Shown: positions 8,880 through 17,174, counted from the stretch's first letter. The stretch is 64,000 nucleotides of DNA from JBGPOS01 sp041488155 (GCA_041488155.1 JBGPOS010000008.1:1-64000); one strand, 5' to 3'. Made by a program: numbers and translations. Notes: a model not told the origin generated them from the sequence alone.

Positions 8880-9593
8880 ATGAGTGTCACTGCCCACCGG
8901 CCAGTCTTCGTTCATACACCGAGGATCAACAGGCTCGACAGGAGACGGGTGCTAGTGGGCTGCGGGGTCGCGGCCACCGCGCTCTACTTCGGCATGGATC
9001 TGCTCGCGGCCTCCCTGACTGACGGTTACAGCTACGCCGATCAAACAATCAGCGAACTGTCGGCGATCGGCGTTCCTACCCGGCCACTCTGGATCCCGCT
9101 CGGCGTCGCGTACAGCGTCCTGACTATAGCCTGCGGATTCGGCATCTGGGAATCGGCTGTGCAGAAACCCGCGCTGCGGGTCGTGGCGGCCTTCGTCGCC
9201 GCAATTGGCGTACTCGGCCTGGTGGCGTGGCCGTTCGCCCCGATGCACCAGCGCGAGGTCCTGGCGGCGGGCGGGAGCACGCTGAGTGACACCCTCCACC
9301 TCATGCTCGGCGCAGCCGACACGCTCCTCTTCGTGCTCAGCATCGCCTTCGGATCCACAGCGTTGGGCCGACGGTTTCGGCTGTACTCGATCGCGACGAT
9401 CCTGGCCGTCCTCGCGTCCGGAGCGGTGACCGCTATGAATGCCCCCGGGGTGGCCGACAACGAGCCGACGCCGTGGATCGGCGTAACCGAGCGCGTCGCA
9501 GTGTTTGGCTCGATGCTCTGGATTGCGGTGCTGGCCATCGCGCTCTGGCGCGGCGAGGCCCCTGGATCACAAACAACTGGAGGCCCGGCATGA
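8880..9593 (+). CDS. DUF998 family membrane protein
   Basis: Integral membrane protein of about 237 residues with six hydrophobic helices. The DUF998 pattern is visible: a first helix ending in YFGMDLLAASLTDGYSYADQTISELSAIG, with the conserved 'ISEL' turn, and later helices AFVAAIGVLGLVAWPFAPMH and DTLHLMLGAADTLLFVLSIAFG. The start is the ATG at 8880, with GAGGGA nine bases upstream; the in-frame GTG at 8829 lacks one. It overlaps the next gene (ATGA), forming a two-gene operon. The function of the family is unknown. Confidence 0.82.
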   Translation: MSVTAHRPVFVHTPRINRLDRRRVLVGCGVAATALYFGMDLLAASLTDGYSYADQTISELSAIGVPTRPLWIPLGVAYSVLTIACGFGIWESAVQKPALRVVAAFVAAIGVLGLVAWPFAPMHQREVLAAGGSTLSDTLHLMLGAADTLLFVLSIAFGSTALGRRFRLYSIATILAVLASGAVTAMNAPGVADNEPTPWIGVTERVAVFGSMLWIAVLAIALWRGEAPGSQTTGGPA

Positions 9594-10306
9594 TCGCCCG
9601 CAGGCTCGCGCTACTCCTCGCCCTCGCCTTCGCCGCCTACGCGGCCGTCATCCGCCCCCGGCTCCTTGGCTGGGGCGCCACCGATGAGGAGGTGAACCAG
9701 CCGTACCCGGGCGCCAGCCTGATACCCGGAGGCACCCGCGGCGCGACGATGGCCGCCACGATCGAGGCGCCGCCGTCGCAGGTCTGGCCGTGGCTCGTGC
9801 AGATGGGCTACGGCCGGGGCGGCTGGTACAGCTGGGACCATCTCGACAACTGGGGCAGTGCCAGTGCCGACAGCCTCCATCCGGACTGGCAACAGATCAG
9901 CGTTGGCGACCGCCTGCCGTCGATGCCCGACTCGAAGGCCTGGTGGGAAGTTGCGGCGCTGGAGCCTGAGCGCTTCCTCGGGCTGCGCGCCTCGGTGGAC
10001 CTTCGCGGGCACCCGTTCGACCCGGCAGCGGCGCGTCCGCGCTTCTTCACTGACTCGCTCTGGGCGTTCCTGCTGACGGAGCTGCCGGGTGGCCGCACCC
10101 GGCTGGTGGTCAGCGGCTACTGGAACATGCAACCACGATGGCTGCAGACTGTGTTCAGTTTCGTTTTCCTTGAGCCCTCGCACTGGATCATGCAAACGCG
10201 CCAGTTTACGAACCTCAAGCGGCGGGCGGAGCGCGCGGGGCCTGACCCACGAACGCAGGAGAGTGGGGGTCTACGCGGCGAAGTCGAGGGGGCGACGGTT
10301 TCCTAG
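9590..10306 (+). CDS. SRPBCC-like membrane-anchored protein
   Basis: 238 residues. An N-terminal hydrophobic segment (RRLALLLALAFAAYAAVI) is a signal anchor. It is followed by a START/SRPBCC-type body: TMAATIEAPPSQVWPWLVQMGYGRGGWYSWDHLDNWG, then GDRLPSMPD and a Trp-rich end (RLVVSGYWNMQPRWLQTVFS). SRPBCC folds bind hydrophobic ligands in a deep pocket; none can be named here. The start overlaps the DUF998 stop, so the two are probably co-translated and may work together at the membrane. Confidence 0.75.
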   Translation: MIARRLALLLALAFAAYAAVIRPRLLGWGATDEEVNQPYPGASLIPGGTRGATMAATIEAPPSQVWPWLVQMGYGRGGWYSWDHLDNWGSASADSLHPDWQQISVGDRLPSMPDSKAWWEVAALEPERFLGLRASVDLRGHPFDPAAARPRFFTDSLWAFLLTELPGGRTRLVVSGYWNMQPRWLQTVFSFVFLEPSHWIMQTRQFTNLKRRAERAGPDPRTQESGGLRGEVEGATVS

Positions 10307-10390
10307 ACAGCGAGATTGGACCTCAGCGGTCCGGATTTCGCAGCCTCCCCGATTCACGGTTCAGTATCGACTTCACGAAGACTCCGGCCC

Positions 10391-10478
10391 CTCGTCGCTT
10401 GGCCCAACGCCCTTCACCGATCGGTTCCGCAACCGTCGCGCCGCTGAATGGCTCCCGACCCTCCCTCCAGCGGGATAG
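10391..10478 (+). repeat. 88-bp dispersed repeat, copy B
   Basis: Partner of 8644-8731. No start codon lies between the end of the SRPBCC gene and this copy in the shared frame, so here the coding potential looks decayed. It ends two bases before the stop of the convergent PIN gene. Confidence 0.88.
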
Positions 10479-10480
10479 TC

Positions 10481-10900
10481 TCAGGGCACTAAGCGGACCC
10501 CGCCCAGGCCGGCGCTCGCGGCTGCGTTCGCGAAGCGCCGATCCGACACCCAGAACTCTGCCCCGAGCCGTTCGGCAACCGCATAGCCTGTGGCATCGAA
10601 GGTATCGGACTGGCCGAGGCGAATCACCAGGGCGAAGCCTCGCCGCGGCGCCTCTTCATGCCACGACTGAAGCGTCGAGATACCGAGCAGCGCTTCGAAG
10701 ATGACGTGGCTATCAGCGCCTGAGAGCCGACGGCGCACCGTCAGAGAGCGGAGTATGGACGCGAATTCGACCAGCACGTGCAGCGGAATCACCACCGCAT
10801 GGCCGTGCGTGTCGACTTCTAAGAGAGTGCGAGCAGCCTCTGCGGTGGCCTGGGTTGGTATGAGCGCATGCGCCAGAAACGACGTGTCGAGGACTATGAT
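10481..10900 (-). CDS. PIN-domain ribonuclease (VapC-like toxin), non-canonical start
   Basis: Probable Mg2+-dependent RNase of a type II toxin-antitoxin pair, about 139 residues. PIN acidic residues are in place: Asp in IVLDTSFLAHAL, Glu in PLHVLVEFASIL, Asp in GQSDTFDATGYAVAERL and Asp in FWVSDRRFANAA. The frame has no ATG, GTG or TTG between an upstream stop codon and the first catalytic Asp. The best start is ATC (10900) or ATA (10897), overlapping the antitoxin stop. A shorter version from the GTG at 10795 would lose the first catalytic Asp. A frameshift in the sequence is the alternative. Confidence 0.75.
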   Translation of the reverse strand: MIVLDTSFLAHALIPTQATAEAARTLLEVDTHGHAVVIPLHVLVEFASILRSLTVRRRLSGADSHVIFEALLGISTLQSWHEEAPRRGFALVIRLGQSDTFDATGYAVAERLGAEFWVSDRRFANAAASAGLGGVRLVP

Positions 10901-11076
10901 TGCCGTGGTTCGACCCGGCCACGAAGTTCGTCGAGGACCTCGTCCACGTCGATAGGCTCGCCGCTGCGGCGCTTCAGGATCCGAGCGTGGATCGGCGCTA
11001 CTCTCGCCAGGGCCTCAGCCACGCTTCCGGGTCGAGGTCTGAGCTTCGGAGTCCGTTGAATTGCTGGTGTAGCCAT
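10894..11076 (-). CDS. VapB-like antitoxin, 60 residues
   Basis: Small partner gene directly upstream of the PIN-domain gene, sharing a few bases with it. It runs from MATPAIQRTPKLRPRPGSVA to VDEVLDELRGRVEPRQS. The basic, proline-containing N-terminal half and acidic amphipathic C-terminal half are what is expected of a small antitoxin. I do not recognise the DNA-binding fold with certainty. A GGGGG stretch precedes the ATG. The role is assigned from context. Confidence 0.65.
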   Translation of the reverse strand: MATPAIQRTPKLRPRPGSVAEALARVAPIHARILKRRSGEPIDVDEVLDELRGRVEPRQS

Positions 11077-11278
11077 GGCCCCCGCTCTTCGCGATTGTTC
11101 TGGTAACTCAGTATACGCGGAGATCCAACGCCGCCGGTCGTCGACCTTCCGAGATCGGAGCATCAAGGCCCTCGGTCGTGTTGACGCGCTGGTGGGCGGA
11201 GTGGGCAAGATACATGCGGCAGGGATCGGGAACCCGCCGTCCACGGCGCCCAGCACGTCGTAAGGGGCGGCGCCCGGC

Positions 11279-11941
11279 ATGATTCTCACCCTTCGCAAAC
11301 GAGCTCGCGGGCTTAAAACCCGGTCGATCTCAGTTCCGCTGGCCGCAGCCGTTGCAGTGGCCACCGTGCTGGGCCTTTGGATCGTGTGGGGAGGGGCGGC
11401 ATCCTCTTCGCAGTCAACGTCCACGCAGGTCTTCGATTCGATCTCCGTGCTCGACCTCGAGGAAGAGGGGATCACCTTCGTGGACCTGGGGGCGAACAAG
11501 AATGCCGCCATCGGGTCGGATGCCGGTCTTCGCAAGCTCGGCGGAGACCGAGGGAGAAAACTCAAGGAGGACCCCGAACTGGTTCGCCTGAGGGAGCCGG
11601 TGCCCGGCGCACCGAGTAGCGAGGGCCTGCTCTGGGCGTACGTCCTTGACGAGCCCGCGCCATCGACCGAGCGCGGGGCGAAACCCGGCGACCCTCCCAC
11701 TTACTTCGTCATGTTCTACAGCGCTGAGACCGGCGATTTTGTCCTTGCCGTCGGAGGCCCCGTCAAGCATCCCGGTCCCGTCAAGAAGCCGCAGCTGGCG
11801 AGTGGGCCGCCAGCTGGCCTTCGCCGCCGATCGTCACCCCTCAGGGATCGTGGCGCCCGGCACCGCGTCGTACTCCGGGAGGTAGGGCTTGATGTCGACG
11901 ATCGGCGTCCCGTCGATCGCGTCCAGGCCGAGCACCCTTAG
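11279..11941 (+). CDS. Hypothetical exported/anchored protein, 3' end overlaps trmO
   Basis: 220 residues without a recognised family. A basic start (MILTLRKRARGLKTR) and one hydrophobic segment (PLAAAVAVATVLGLWIVWGG) suggest an inner-membrane anchor with an extracytoplasmic domain. That domain includes FDSISVLDLEEEGITFVDLG and TYFVMFYSAETGDFVLAVGG. The last 36 codons lie antisense to the end of trmO and are Arg-rich and low in complexity, so the natural C-terminus may be near 11820 and a frameshift may have extended the ORF. Confidence 0.5.
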   Translation: MILTLRKRARGLKTRSISVPLAAAVAVATVLGLWIVWGGAASSSQSTSTQVFDSISVLDLEEEGITFVDLGANKNAAIGSDAGLRKLGGDRGRKLKEDPELVRLREPVPGAPSSEGLLWAYVLDEPAPSTERGAKPGDPPTYFVMFYSAETGDFVLAVGGPVKHPGPVKKPQLASGPPAGLRRRSSPLRDRGARHRVVLREVGLDVDDRRPVDRVQAEHP

Positions 11942-12247
11942 CCGCGTCCGATCGACGCCGAGCAGTCGCACCACCGACACCCCCAGGTGGTTCGGCCGCA
12001 GCTGGCTCCGCGTCGCGAAGATCCCGTAGGTGCGGCCGCTCGCCAGGGTCAGCCGCTCCGGCTGCTCCGGCGCCCCCGCCGCGAGGTCCATTGCAAACAC
12101 GACGATCAGGTGGCTGTAGGCCTCTATCCCCGTAAGCCGGCCCTCGTGTTCGGGCAGCATCTCGACCACGCTCTCTACCTTCTCCCAGCCCCTCGGCCGC
12201 GGCTTCGCGACCCCGTTCCGCACGTACCCGACCGCCGCCAGCTCCAT
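11834..12247 (-). CDS. trmO: tRNA (N6-threonylcarbamoyladenosine37-N6)-methyltransferase TrmO
   Basis: SAM-dependent methylase (TsaA/TrmO/YaeB family) acting on t6A37 of tRNA-Thr. Signature residues are MELAAVGYVRNGVAKPRP at the start, IEAYSHLIVVFAMDLA, RPNHLGVSVVRLLGVD, and LDAIDGTPIVDIKPYLPEYD, with the highly conserved DGTP-DIKPY block. The ATG at 12247 matches the family's N-terminus; a GTG at 12301 would add an 18-residue basic extension. This copy is the short form without the C-terminal extension found in enterobacteria. Confidence 0.88.
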   Translation of the reverse strand: MELAAVGYVRNGVAKPRPRGWEKVESVVEMLPEHEGRLTGIEAYSHLIVVFAMDLAAGAPEQPERLTLASGRTYGIFATRSQLRPNHLGVSVVRLLGVDRTRLRVLGLDAIDGTPIVDIKPYLPEYDAVPGATIPEG

Positions 12248-12345
12248 CACCCCCGGCGCCGGAGGCCGCTCAAACGCCGCCTTCTTCCGTCGCAACAACA
12301 CCCCCGGACTGTGCTTCGCGATCCGCGATGGCGCAAGGTGGCGGG

Positions 12346-12503
12346 GGAGCCCGTGCAGCGGTCAGGGCGGCCGCGGCTACCTCGGTCCGATCCCGGAAGG
12401 CGTCGGAGCCTGTGCAGCGGCCAGAGACGGCCGCGGCTACCTCGGTCCGATCCCGCAAGGTTGTGTGGAGCCTTTCCAGCGGCCAGAGACGACCGCGGCT
12501 ACC
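12346..12503 (+). repeat. Tandem ~60-bp repeat, three copies
   Basis: Units start at 12346, 12405 and 12467 and share GTGCAGCGGCCAGAGACGGC followed by CGCGGCTACCTCGGTCCGAT and a C-C-C-G-n-AAGG end. The third is shortened. The core CCAGCGGCC...CCGCGGCTACC also occurs alone at 28448-28475. Both places run directly into a CTCATYG heptamer array, so this is a composite element. It lies in the trmO-gyrB intergenic stretch, where I see no gene. Confidence 0.85.
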
Positions 12504-12505
12504 CC

Positions 12506-12535
12506 CTCATTGCTCATCGCTCATCGCCCATCGCT
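12506..12535 (+). repeat. Heptamer array CTCATYG x4
   Basis: CTCATTG, CTCATCG, CTCATCG, CCCATCG in direct succession upstream of gyrB. Same family as arrays at 28475, 31480, 54845 and, inverted, 44411, 60862 and 63626. Confidence 0.88.
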
Positions 12536-12570
12536 GCGCGCCCGGAGGCGCGCTTCAGCGCCGTCCCAGA

Positions 12571-12600
12571 TTCGCTTTAACCACCCCGGCGTGCTAAAAT
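12571..12600 (+). promoter_or_regulatory. Possible gyrB promoter
   Basis: TAAAAT at 12595-12600 is a good -10. TTCGCT at 12571-12576 with an 18-base spacer is a weak -35. It is the only A/T-rich hexamer close to gyrB. Confidence 0.35.
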
Positions 12601-12669
12601 GAGCAGGCGCGATCACGATTTGCCCATCTCCCGAAAGGCATCGTGACAAGGCTGATAGTTCCCGCATTT

Positions 12670-14613
12670 ATGACTACCCAATCCGCGGTTCCCAGTTCCT
12701 ACACGGCTGCCAACATCCAGGTGCTGGAAGGCCTCGAGGCCGTCCGGCGACGCCCCGGCATGTACATCGGCACCACCGATCTGTCCGGCCTCCACCACCT
12801 CATCAAAGAGCTCGTCGACAACGCCGTCGATGAGGCCATGGCAGGCTTCTGCGACCGCGTCGAGGTGATCATCCGCGCCGATGGCTGGTGCACCGTTTCG
12901 GATAACGGCCGCGGCATCCCCGTCGATATCCAGAAGCAGACCGGCAAGACCGCCGTCGAAACCGTCATGACCGTCCTCCACGCCGGCGGCAAGTTCGGCG
13001 GCGGCGGCTACAAGGTCTCCGGCGGCCTCCACGGCGTCGGCGCGAGCGTGGTCAACGCCCTCGCCGAAGAGATGTGGGTCGAAGTCGTCCCCGACCCTGT
13101 CGCCCAGGGCAAACAACACGCCGGCAAGCTCTTCCGCCAGGAGTTCCAGCGCGGCATCCCGATCACCGAGCTCATCGCGAAGAAGTGTCCGCCCGGCCGC
13201 CAGCGCGGAACAATTGTCGGCTTCAAGCCCGACTCAACGATCTTCGAAAGCGTCGATTTCGACTTCAAGATTGAAGCCGAACGCCTCCGCCTCTATGCCT
13301 ACCTCACCAAGAGCGTCTGGTTCCACCTCCGCGACGAACGCGACGGCCACGAGACCAACTACTACTTCGAAGGCGGCATCAAGAGCTTCGTCCGTCACGT
13401 CAACCGCGAGCGCGAAGCCCTCAACCCCGACCCCATCTACGTCGAACGGGAAATCGAAGGCAACGTCATCGAGTGCGCTATCCAGTACAACGATGGCTAC
13501 AACGAAGCCGTCTTCACCTTCGCGAACTCCATCAACACCACCGACGGCGGCAGCCACCTCACCGGCTTCCGTACCGCGCTCACGCGGGTCCTGAACGACT
13601 ACGCCCGCAAGGCAAAGATCCTCAAGGACGCCGACCCCAACCTCACCGGGGACGACGTCCGCGAAGGCCTTGTCGCAGTCGTCTCCGTCAAGCTTCCCGA
13701 ACCCCAGTTCGAAGGCCAGACGAAGACGCGCCTCGGCAACCCGGAGGTGGCCGCCCAGGTCCAGAGCGTGCTCGCCGAAGCCCTCACCCTGCACCTTGAA
13801 GAGAACCCCTCCGACGGCCGCCACATCATCGAAAAGTGCATCACCGCCTCCCGCGCTCGGGAAGCGGCACGCAAGGCCCGTGACCTCGTCCACCGCAAGA
13901 GCGCCCTCGAAAGTGGATCTCTCCCCGGCAAGCTCGCCGACTGCTCCACCCGGGACCCAGAAGAGGCCGAGATCTTCATCGTCGAGGGCGATAGCGCAGG
14001 CGGCTCAGCCAAGCAGGGCCGCGACCGTCGCTACCAGGCGATCCTCCCCCTCTTCGGCAAGATCCTGAACGTCGAGAAGGCCCGCCCTGATAAGATGCTC
14101 GGCCACGAGGCCATCCGCCTCCTCATTTCCGCCCTTGGCACCGGGATCCGCGAGACCTTCGACGTCTCCAAGCTGCGCTACCACAAGGTCATCATCATGA
14201 CCGACGCCGACGTCGACGGCGCCCACATCCGGACCCTGCTGCTCACCTTCTTCTTCCGCAACATGGCCGCGCTCATCGATGGGGGCCACCTCTACATCGC
14301 CCAGCCCCCGCTTTACCGAGCCGCCGTGGGCAAGCAGGTCAACTACTTCTACAGCGATGGCGAGCTCGAAGATTTCCGCAAGAACAAGAAGCAGAACGTC
14401 ACGGTCCAGCGCTTCAAGGGTCTCGGCGAAATGAACGCCGACCAGCTCTGGGAAACCACGATGAACATCGACAGCCGCATCCTGTTGCGCGTCAATGTTG
14501 CAGATGCCGCAGAAGCGGACATCCTCTTCTACGAGCTCATGGGCGAAGACGTCGGCCCCCGTCGCCGCTTCATCCAGTCCCACGCCACGCAGGTCAAGAA
14601 CCTCGACATCTAG
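12670..14613 (+). CDS. gyrB: DNA gyrase subunit B
   Basis: ATPase subunit of gyrase, which introduces negative supercoils together with GyrA (not in the window). The 647-residue short-type GyrB carries the GHKL ATP site (IKELVDNAVDEAMAG, then VSDNGRGIPVD and GGLHGVGASVVNAL). The TOPRIM motifs are EGDSAGGSA near residue 439 and IIMTDADVDGAHIRTLLL, and the tail is QRFKGLGEMNADQLWETTM. The ATG at 12670 gives the usual short lead before YTAANIQVLEGLEAVRRRPG; a GTG at 12643 with AAAGG upstream is an alternative. Its place next to the par/rpmH cluster fits an origin-proximal location. Confidence 0.97.
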   Translation: MTTQSAVPSSYTAANIQVLEGLEAVRRRPGMYIGTTDLSGLHHLIKELVDNAVDEAMAGFCDRVEVIIRADGWCTVSDNGRGIPVDIQKQTGKTAVETVMTVLHAGGKFGGGGYKVSGGLHGVGASVVNALAEEMWVEVVPDPVAQGKQHAGKLFRQEFQRGIPITELIAKKCPPGRQRGTIVGFKPDSTIFESVDFDFKIEAERLRLYAYLTKSVWFHLRDERDGHETNYYFEGGIKSFVRHVNREREALNPDPIYVEREIEGNVIECAIQYNDGYNEAVFTFANSINTTDGGSHLTGFRTALTRVLNDYARKAKILKDADPNLTGDDVREGLVAVVSVKLPEPQFEGQTKTRLGNPEVAAQVQSVLAEALTLHLEENPSDGRHIIEKCITASRAREAARKARDLVHRKSALESGSLPGKLADCSTRDPEEAEIFIVEGDSAGGSAKQGRDRRYQAILPLFGKILNVEKARPDKMLGHEAIRLLISALGTGIRETFDVSKLRYHKVIIMTDADVDGAHIRTLLLTFFFRNMAALIDGGHLYIAQPPLYRAAVGKQVNYFYSDGELEDFRKNKKQNVTVQRFKGLGEMNADQLWETTMNIDSRILLRVNVADAAEADILFYELMGEDVGPRRRFIQSHATQVKNLDI

Positions 14614-14622
14614 ACTCGACCT

Positions 14623-14648
14623 CCCTCGCCCGCCGCAGCGGGAGAGGG
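14623..14648. terminator. Hairpin between gyrB and a convergent gene
   Basis: CCCTCGCCCGC pairs with GCGGGAGAGGG around CGCA, with one mismatch in 11 pairs. It lies between two stop codons of convergent genes and could terminate both. It belongs to the CCCTC-type intergenic hairpins, like 55199-55219. Confidence 0.55.
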
Positions 14649-14662
14649 TCGGGGTGAGGGTC

Positions 14663-15196
14663 CTAACTGACCCCCAGCTTCGCCAACGCCCGGTCCGCGA
14701 CCTCCTCCACCCTGCCCAAGTCACGCAGCATCGGCACCTCGTCATCGCGGTAGGCATCTACGAACTGCCTGTGCGACTCGCGGTACACCGGCTCCTCGAG
14801 GTTGTACGCCGGGATCCGCGCCAGTCCCCGGCGAGTCGCAACCTCGACATCGGGCAGTAACACGACGCAACGCACATCGATGCCTTCGCGCGCCAGTTCC
14901 GTCCGGTACACCGCCAGCGCCCAGGGCAACACAACGCCGTCGATGATCACCGTGTACGCCGCAGCCGCGTAGACCGCAGCTGCCCGCGCCACTGCTCGCA
15001 CCACCACTTCGTTTTGGCTCGCGGCTTCGCGCTGCCAGGGATGCAGGAAGCCGCCCTTGATGAATTCGTAGAAGGTGTCGGTCTTCAGATGGACCGACTT
15101 CGCGAAGCGAGTGGCGAGCTCCGCCGACACAGTCGTCTTCCCGGCGCCAGGCGGCCCGGAGACGATCAGGACGCAAGGCCCGGGCGCTACTTCCAT
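14663..15196 (-). CDS. P-loop small-molecule kinase (AAA/zeta-type fold)
   Basis: About 177 residues. The Walker A motif GPPGAGKTTVSAELATRF is near residue 13. HLKTDTFYEFIKGGFLHPW follows, with the acidic residue typical of gluconate/zeta-like kinases, then TVIIDGVVLPWAL in place of a Walker B. A LID-like Arg-rich region (VEVATRRGLARIPAY) follows. Such proteins phosphorylate small metabolites or antibiotics; the substrate is unknown. The ATG at 15196 is preferred to a TTG at 15205. It is divergent from the next gene. Confidence 0.75.
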   Translation of the reverse strand: MEVAPGPCVLIVSGPPGAGKTTVSAELATRFAKSVHLKTDTFYEFIKGGFLHPWQREAASQNEVVVRAVARAAAVYAAAAYTVIIDGVVLPWALAVYRTELAREGIDVRCVVLLPDVEVATRRGLARIPAYNLEEPVYRESHRQFVDAYRDDEVPMLRDLGRVEEVADRALAKLGVS

Positions 15197-15240
15197 CGCC
15201 GCCAATTCTACCGGGGCCCGGCACCCTGTACCCTGAGCCC

Positions 15241-15600
15241 ATGCCCGAACAGTACGCGGCCTCCGACAAGCGCACCGGGCTCGAAGTCGCGGTCACGGGC
15301 GAGTTCCCGGCCCACCACGACGACCGCATCCGCATCGCCCGCACAACGACCCTGTTCACCCGCCTGATGTCGACGATCCTCGCGACCGAGAACGAGACCC
15401 AGCGCCGCGAACGCTTCGTGGCCGTCGAAACCCAGCTCGAACTCGCCGAAGCCCTCATCCGCGAAGACCTCCAGGAGGTCCAGCGCCTGATTCAGCAGAC
15501 GATGGAACGCATGGGCATCACCAAAGAGCAGCTCGACGAGCTCACTCGCCGGATCATCGAGCAGTTCGGTGGCGAGCAGCCACCGCCATCGGACCAGTAG
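15241..15600 (+). CDS. Hypothetical protein, 119 residues, helical
   Basis: Soluble and charged, without a recognised family. The N-terminal part (KRTGLEVAVTGEFPAHHDD) is followed by a long predicted helix from LFTRLMSTILATENETQRRERF to the end, rich in Glu/Gln/Arg/Leu (EALIREDLQEVQRLIQQTME), which may form a coiled coil. It is divergent from the P-loop kinase, with 45 bases between the starts. Codon use resembles its neighbours. Confidence 0.6.
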   Translation: MPEQYAASDKRTGLEVAVTGEFPAHHDDRIRIARTTTLFTRLMSTILATENETQRRERFVAVETQLELAEALIREDLQEVQRLIQQTMERMGITKEQLDELTRRIIEQFGGEQPPPSDQ

Positions 15601-15745
15601 GCGCCACCGCGACGGCAGATCCCTGGGCCGGTGCCGCGACATAGATCACCTCGCAGCACAGGCCGCAGAACTCCCGGTCCGCGCGGGCGAAGGGCTGTCC
15701 TTCGTAGACGCCCTGGCGCTCCTCTGGCGGATGGCTGCACCGCAT
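15554..15745 (-). CDS. Possible Cys-containing microprotein
   Basis: A 63-codon ORF with MRCSHPPEERQGVYEGQPFA and then REFCGLCCEVIYV, which looks like a minimal metal-binding protein. There is no clear ribosome-binding site and its end overlaps the convergent gene by 47 bases. It is the only coding candidate in the 15601-15916 gap; otherwise nothing else is evident there. Confidence 0.25.
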   Translation of the reverse strand: MRCSHPPEERQGVYEGQPFARADREFCGLCCEVIYVAAPAQGSAVAVAPTGPMAVAARHRTAR

Positions 15746-15916
15746 GGCCCGCGTAGCTTTCGCACCCCGGAACGCATTTCCAACACCCGGATGTCACTCC
15801 TCCGGCTCGGGCTGCCTCCGGTGCTGTCAAACGTCACGGACTGGGTCTCGAACGGCAGCGCGCCAGCCCGTTAAGATACTGTCCCGCCACCCTGACGCAG
15901 CGCACGAGGAGTCGCC

Positions 15917-16759
15917 ATGAAGTTCGGAATCAGCATGTTCCCCACCGACTACGCCATCCCCGTCCCCGAGCTTGCCAGAGCTGTCGAGGATCTCGGATTC
16001 GAATCCCTCTTCTTTCCCGAGCACACCCACATCCCCTCCAGCCGCCGCACCCCCTGGCCTGGCGGCACAGAGCTCCCGCTCGAGTACTCCCACACGCTCG
16101 ACCTCTTCGTCGCGATGGCGGCCGCCGCCGCGGTCACCAGCCGCCTGATGGTTGGCAGCGGCATCTGCCTCGTCATCGAACGCGACCCGATCACGCTCGC
16201 GAAGGAAGTAGCCAGCGTCGACCACCTCTCGGGCGGGCGCGTCCTCTTCGGCATCGGCGGAGGCTGGAACCTTGAGGAGATGGAGAACCACGGCACGAAG
16301 CCCACGCTTCGCTGGAAGATCCTGCGCGAACGCATCCTCGCGATGAAGCAAGTGTGGACGCAGGACGAGGCGCAGTACCACGGGCAGTACGTCAACTTCG
16401 ACCCTATCTGGTCGTGGCCGAAGCCCGTCCAGAAGCCCCATCCGCCGATCCTCGTAGGTGGCGCCGGCCCTCGCACCCTCGACCGGGTGATCGAATTTGG
16501 CGACGAGTGGATGCCTATCGCCGGCCGCAGCGGGGAGATCCTGGCGGAGCGCATAGTCGAACTCCAGGCGATGGCGAAAGCGGCAGGCCGGGCGCCTATC
16601 CCTGTCTCGATCTTCGGCGGCCTGCCCCGGCCGGAGTTCGTTGAGCAAATGGCCGGGATCGGGGTCACGCGCGTCGTGTTTGGCCTGCGGCCGACGACCG
16701 CCGAGGAAGCTCTCCCCTTCCTGACGCGCTGCGCCGAGGTCGCCGGGAAGTTCAGCTAG
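15917..16759 (+). CDS. LLM-class F420-dependent oxidoreductase
   Basis: Luciferase-like monooxygenase fold enzyme (TIM barrel) of 280 residues, probably using cofactor F420 or flavin. Diagnostic segments are MKFGISMFPTDYAIPVPELA, ESLFFPEHTHIP, VASVDHLSGGRVLFGIGGGW and QKPHPPILVGGAGPRTLDRV. This is the usual TIGR03619-type layout. GAGGAG precedes the ATG. Substrate unknown. A paralogue at 53572 shares the layout. The end overlaps the convergent VapC gene by 8 bases. Confidence 0.9.
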   Translation: MKFGISMFPTDYAIPVPELARAVEDLGFESLFFPEHTHIPSSRRTPWPGGTELPLEYSHTLDLFVAMAAAAAVTSRLMVGSGICLVIERDPITLAKEVASVDHLSGGRVLFGIGGGWNLEEMENHGTKPTLRWKILRERILAMKQVWTQDEAQYHGQYVNFDPIWSWPKPVQKPHPPILVGGAGPRTLDRVIEFGDEWMPIAGRSGEILAERIVELQAMAKAAGRAPIPVSIFGGLPRPEFVEQMAGIGVTRVVFGLRPTTAEEALPFLTRCAEVAGKFS

Positions 16760-17174
16760 CGGACCCCGGCTGCAGCCGGACGACACCGGTGACGCGGTCG
16801 AGTTGGCGGTCGAAGGAAGCGAGCTGGCCACCGGCCCGGACGATCGCATACGCCGCCACGACGCAGTCGTCCCAGTCGTTGTGCTCATCACGGTAGATGG
16901 TGGCCGCACGCGCGAAGACGTCTCGATCTTCGATTTCGATGGGGAGGTCGAGCACCAGTTCCACGGCTTCTGCCAGGCGCGCTCGCCGGTACCCCATCGT
17001 GCCGCTGCGGAGCACGTAGGCGAGTTCGCTGATGGTGGACCCCGCTAACACGAGGATTCGCTCGCCGCGGCCTGCCTCAGCGATAAGCACGCGGGCAGCC
17101 GGGCTGTGCTCCCTGTGGTCCCGAAGGAGAAAACGCAAGAGCACGTTCGTGTCGAGATAGTGACCCTCGGTCAT
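16752..17174 (-). CDS. PIN-domain toxin VapC
   Basis: Probable ribonuclease toxin, 140 residues. PIN motifs are LDTNVLLRFLLRD with the first Asp, STISELAYVLRSG with Glu, and NDWDDCVVAAYAIVRAGG and LASFDRQLDRV with the distal Asps. The start codon overlaps the stop of the AbrB-type antitoxin just upstream (ATGA at 17171-17174), the usual toxin-antitoxin arrangement. The coding end crosses the convergent LLM gene. Confidence 0.9.
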   Translation of the reverse strand: MTEGHYLDTNVLLRFLLRDHREHSPAARVLIAEAGRGERILVLAGSTISELAYVLRSGTMGYRRARLAEAVELVLDLPIEIEDRDVFARAATIYRDEHNDWDDCVVAAYAIVRAGGQLASFDRQLDRVTGVVRLQPGSAS

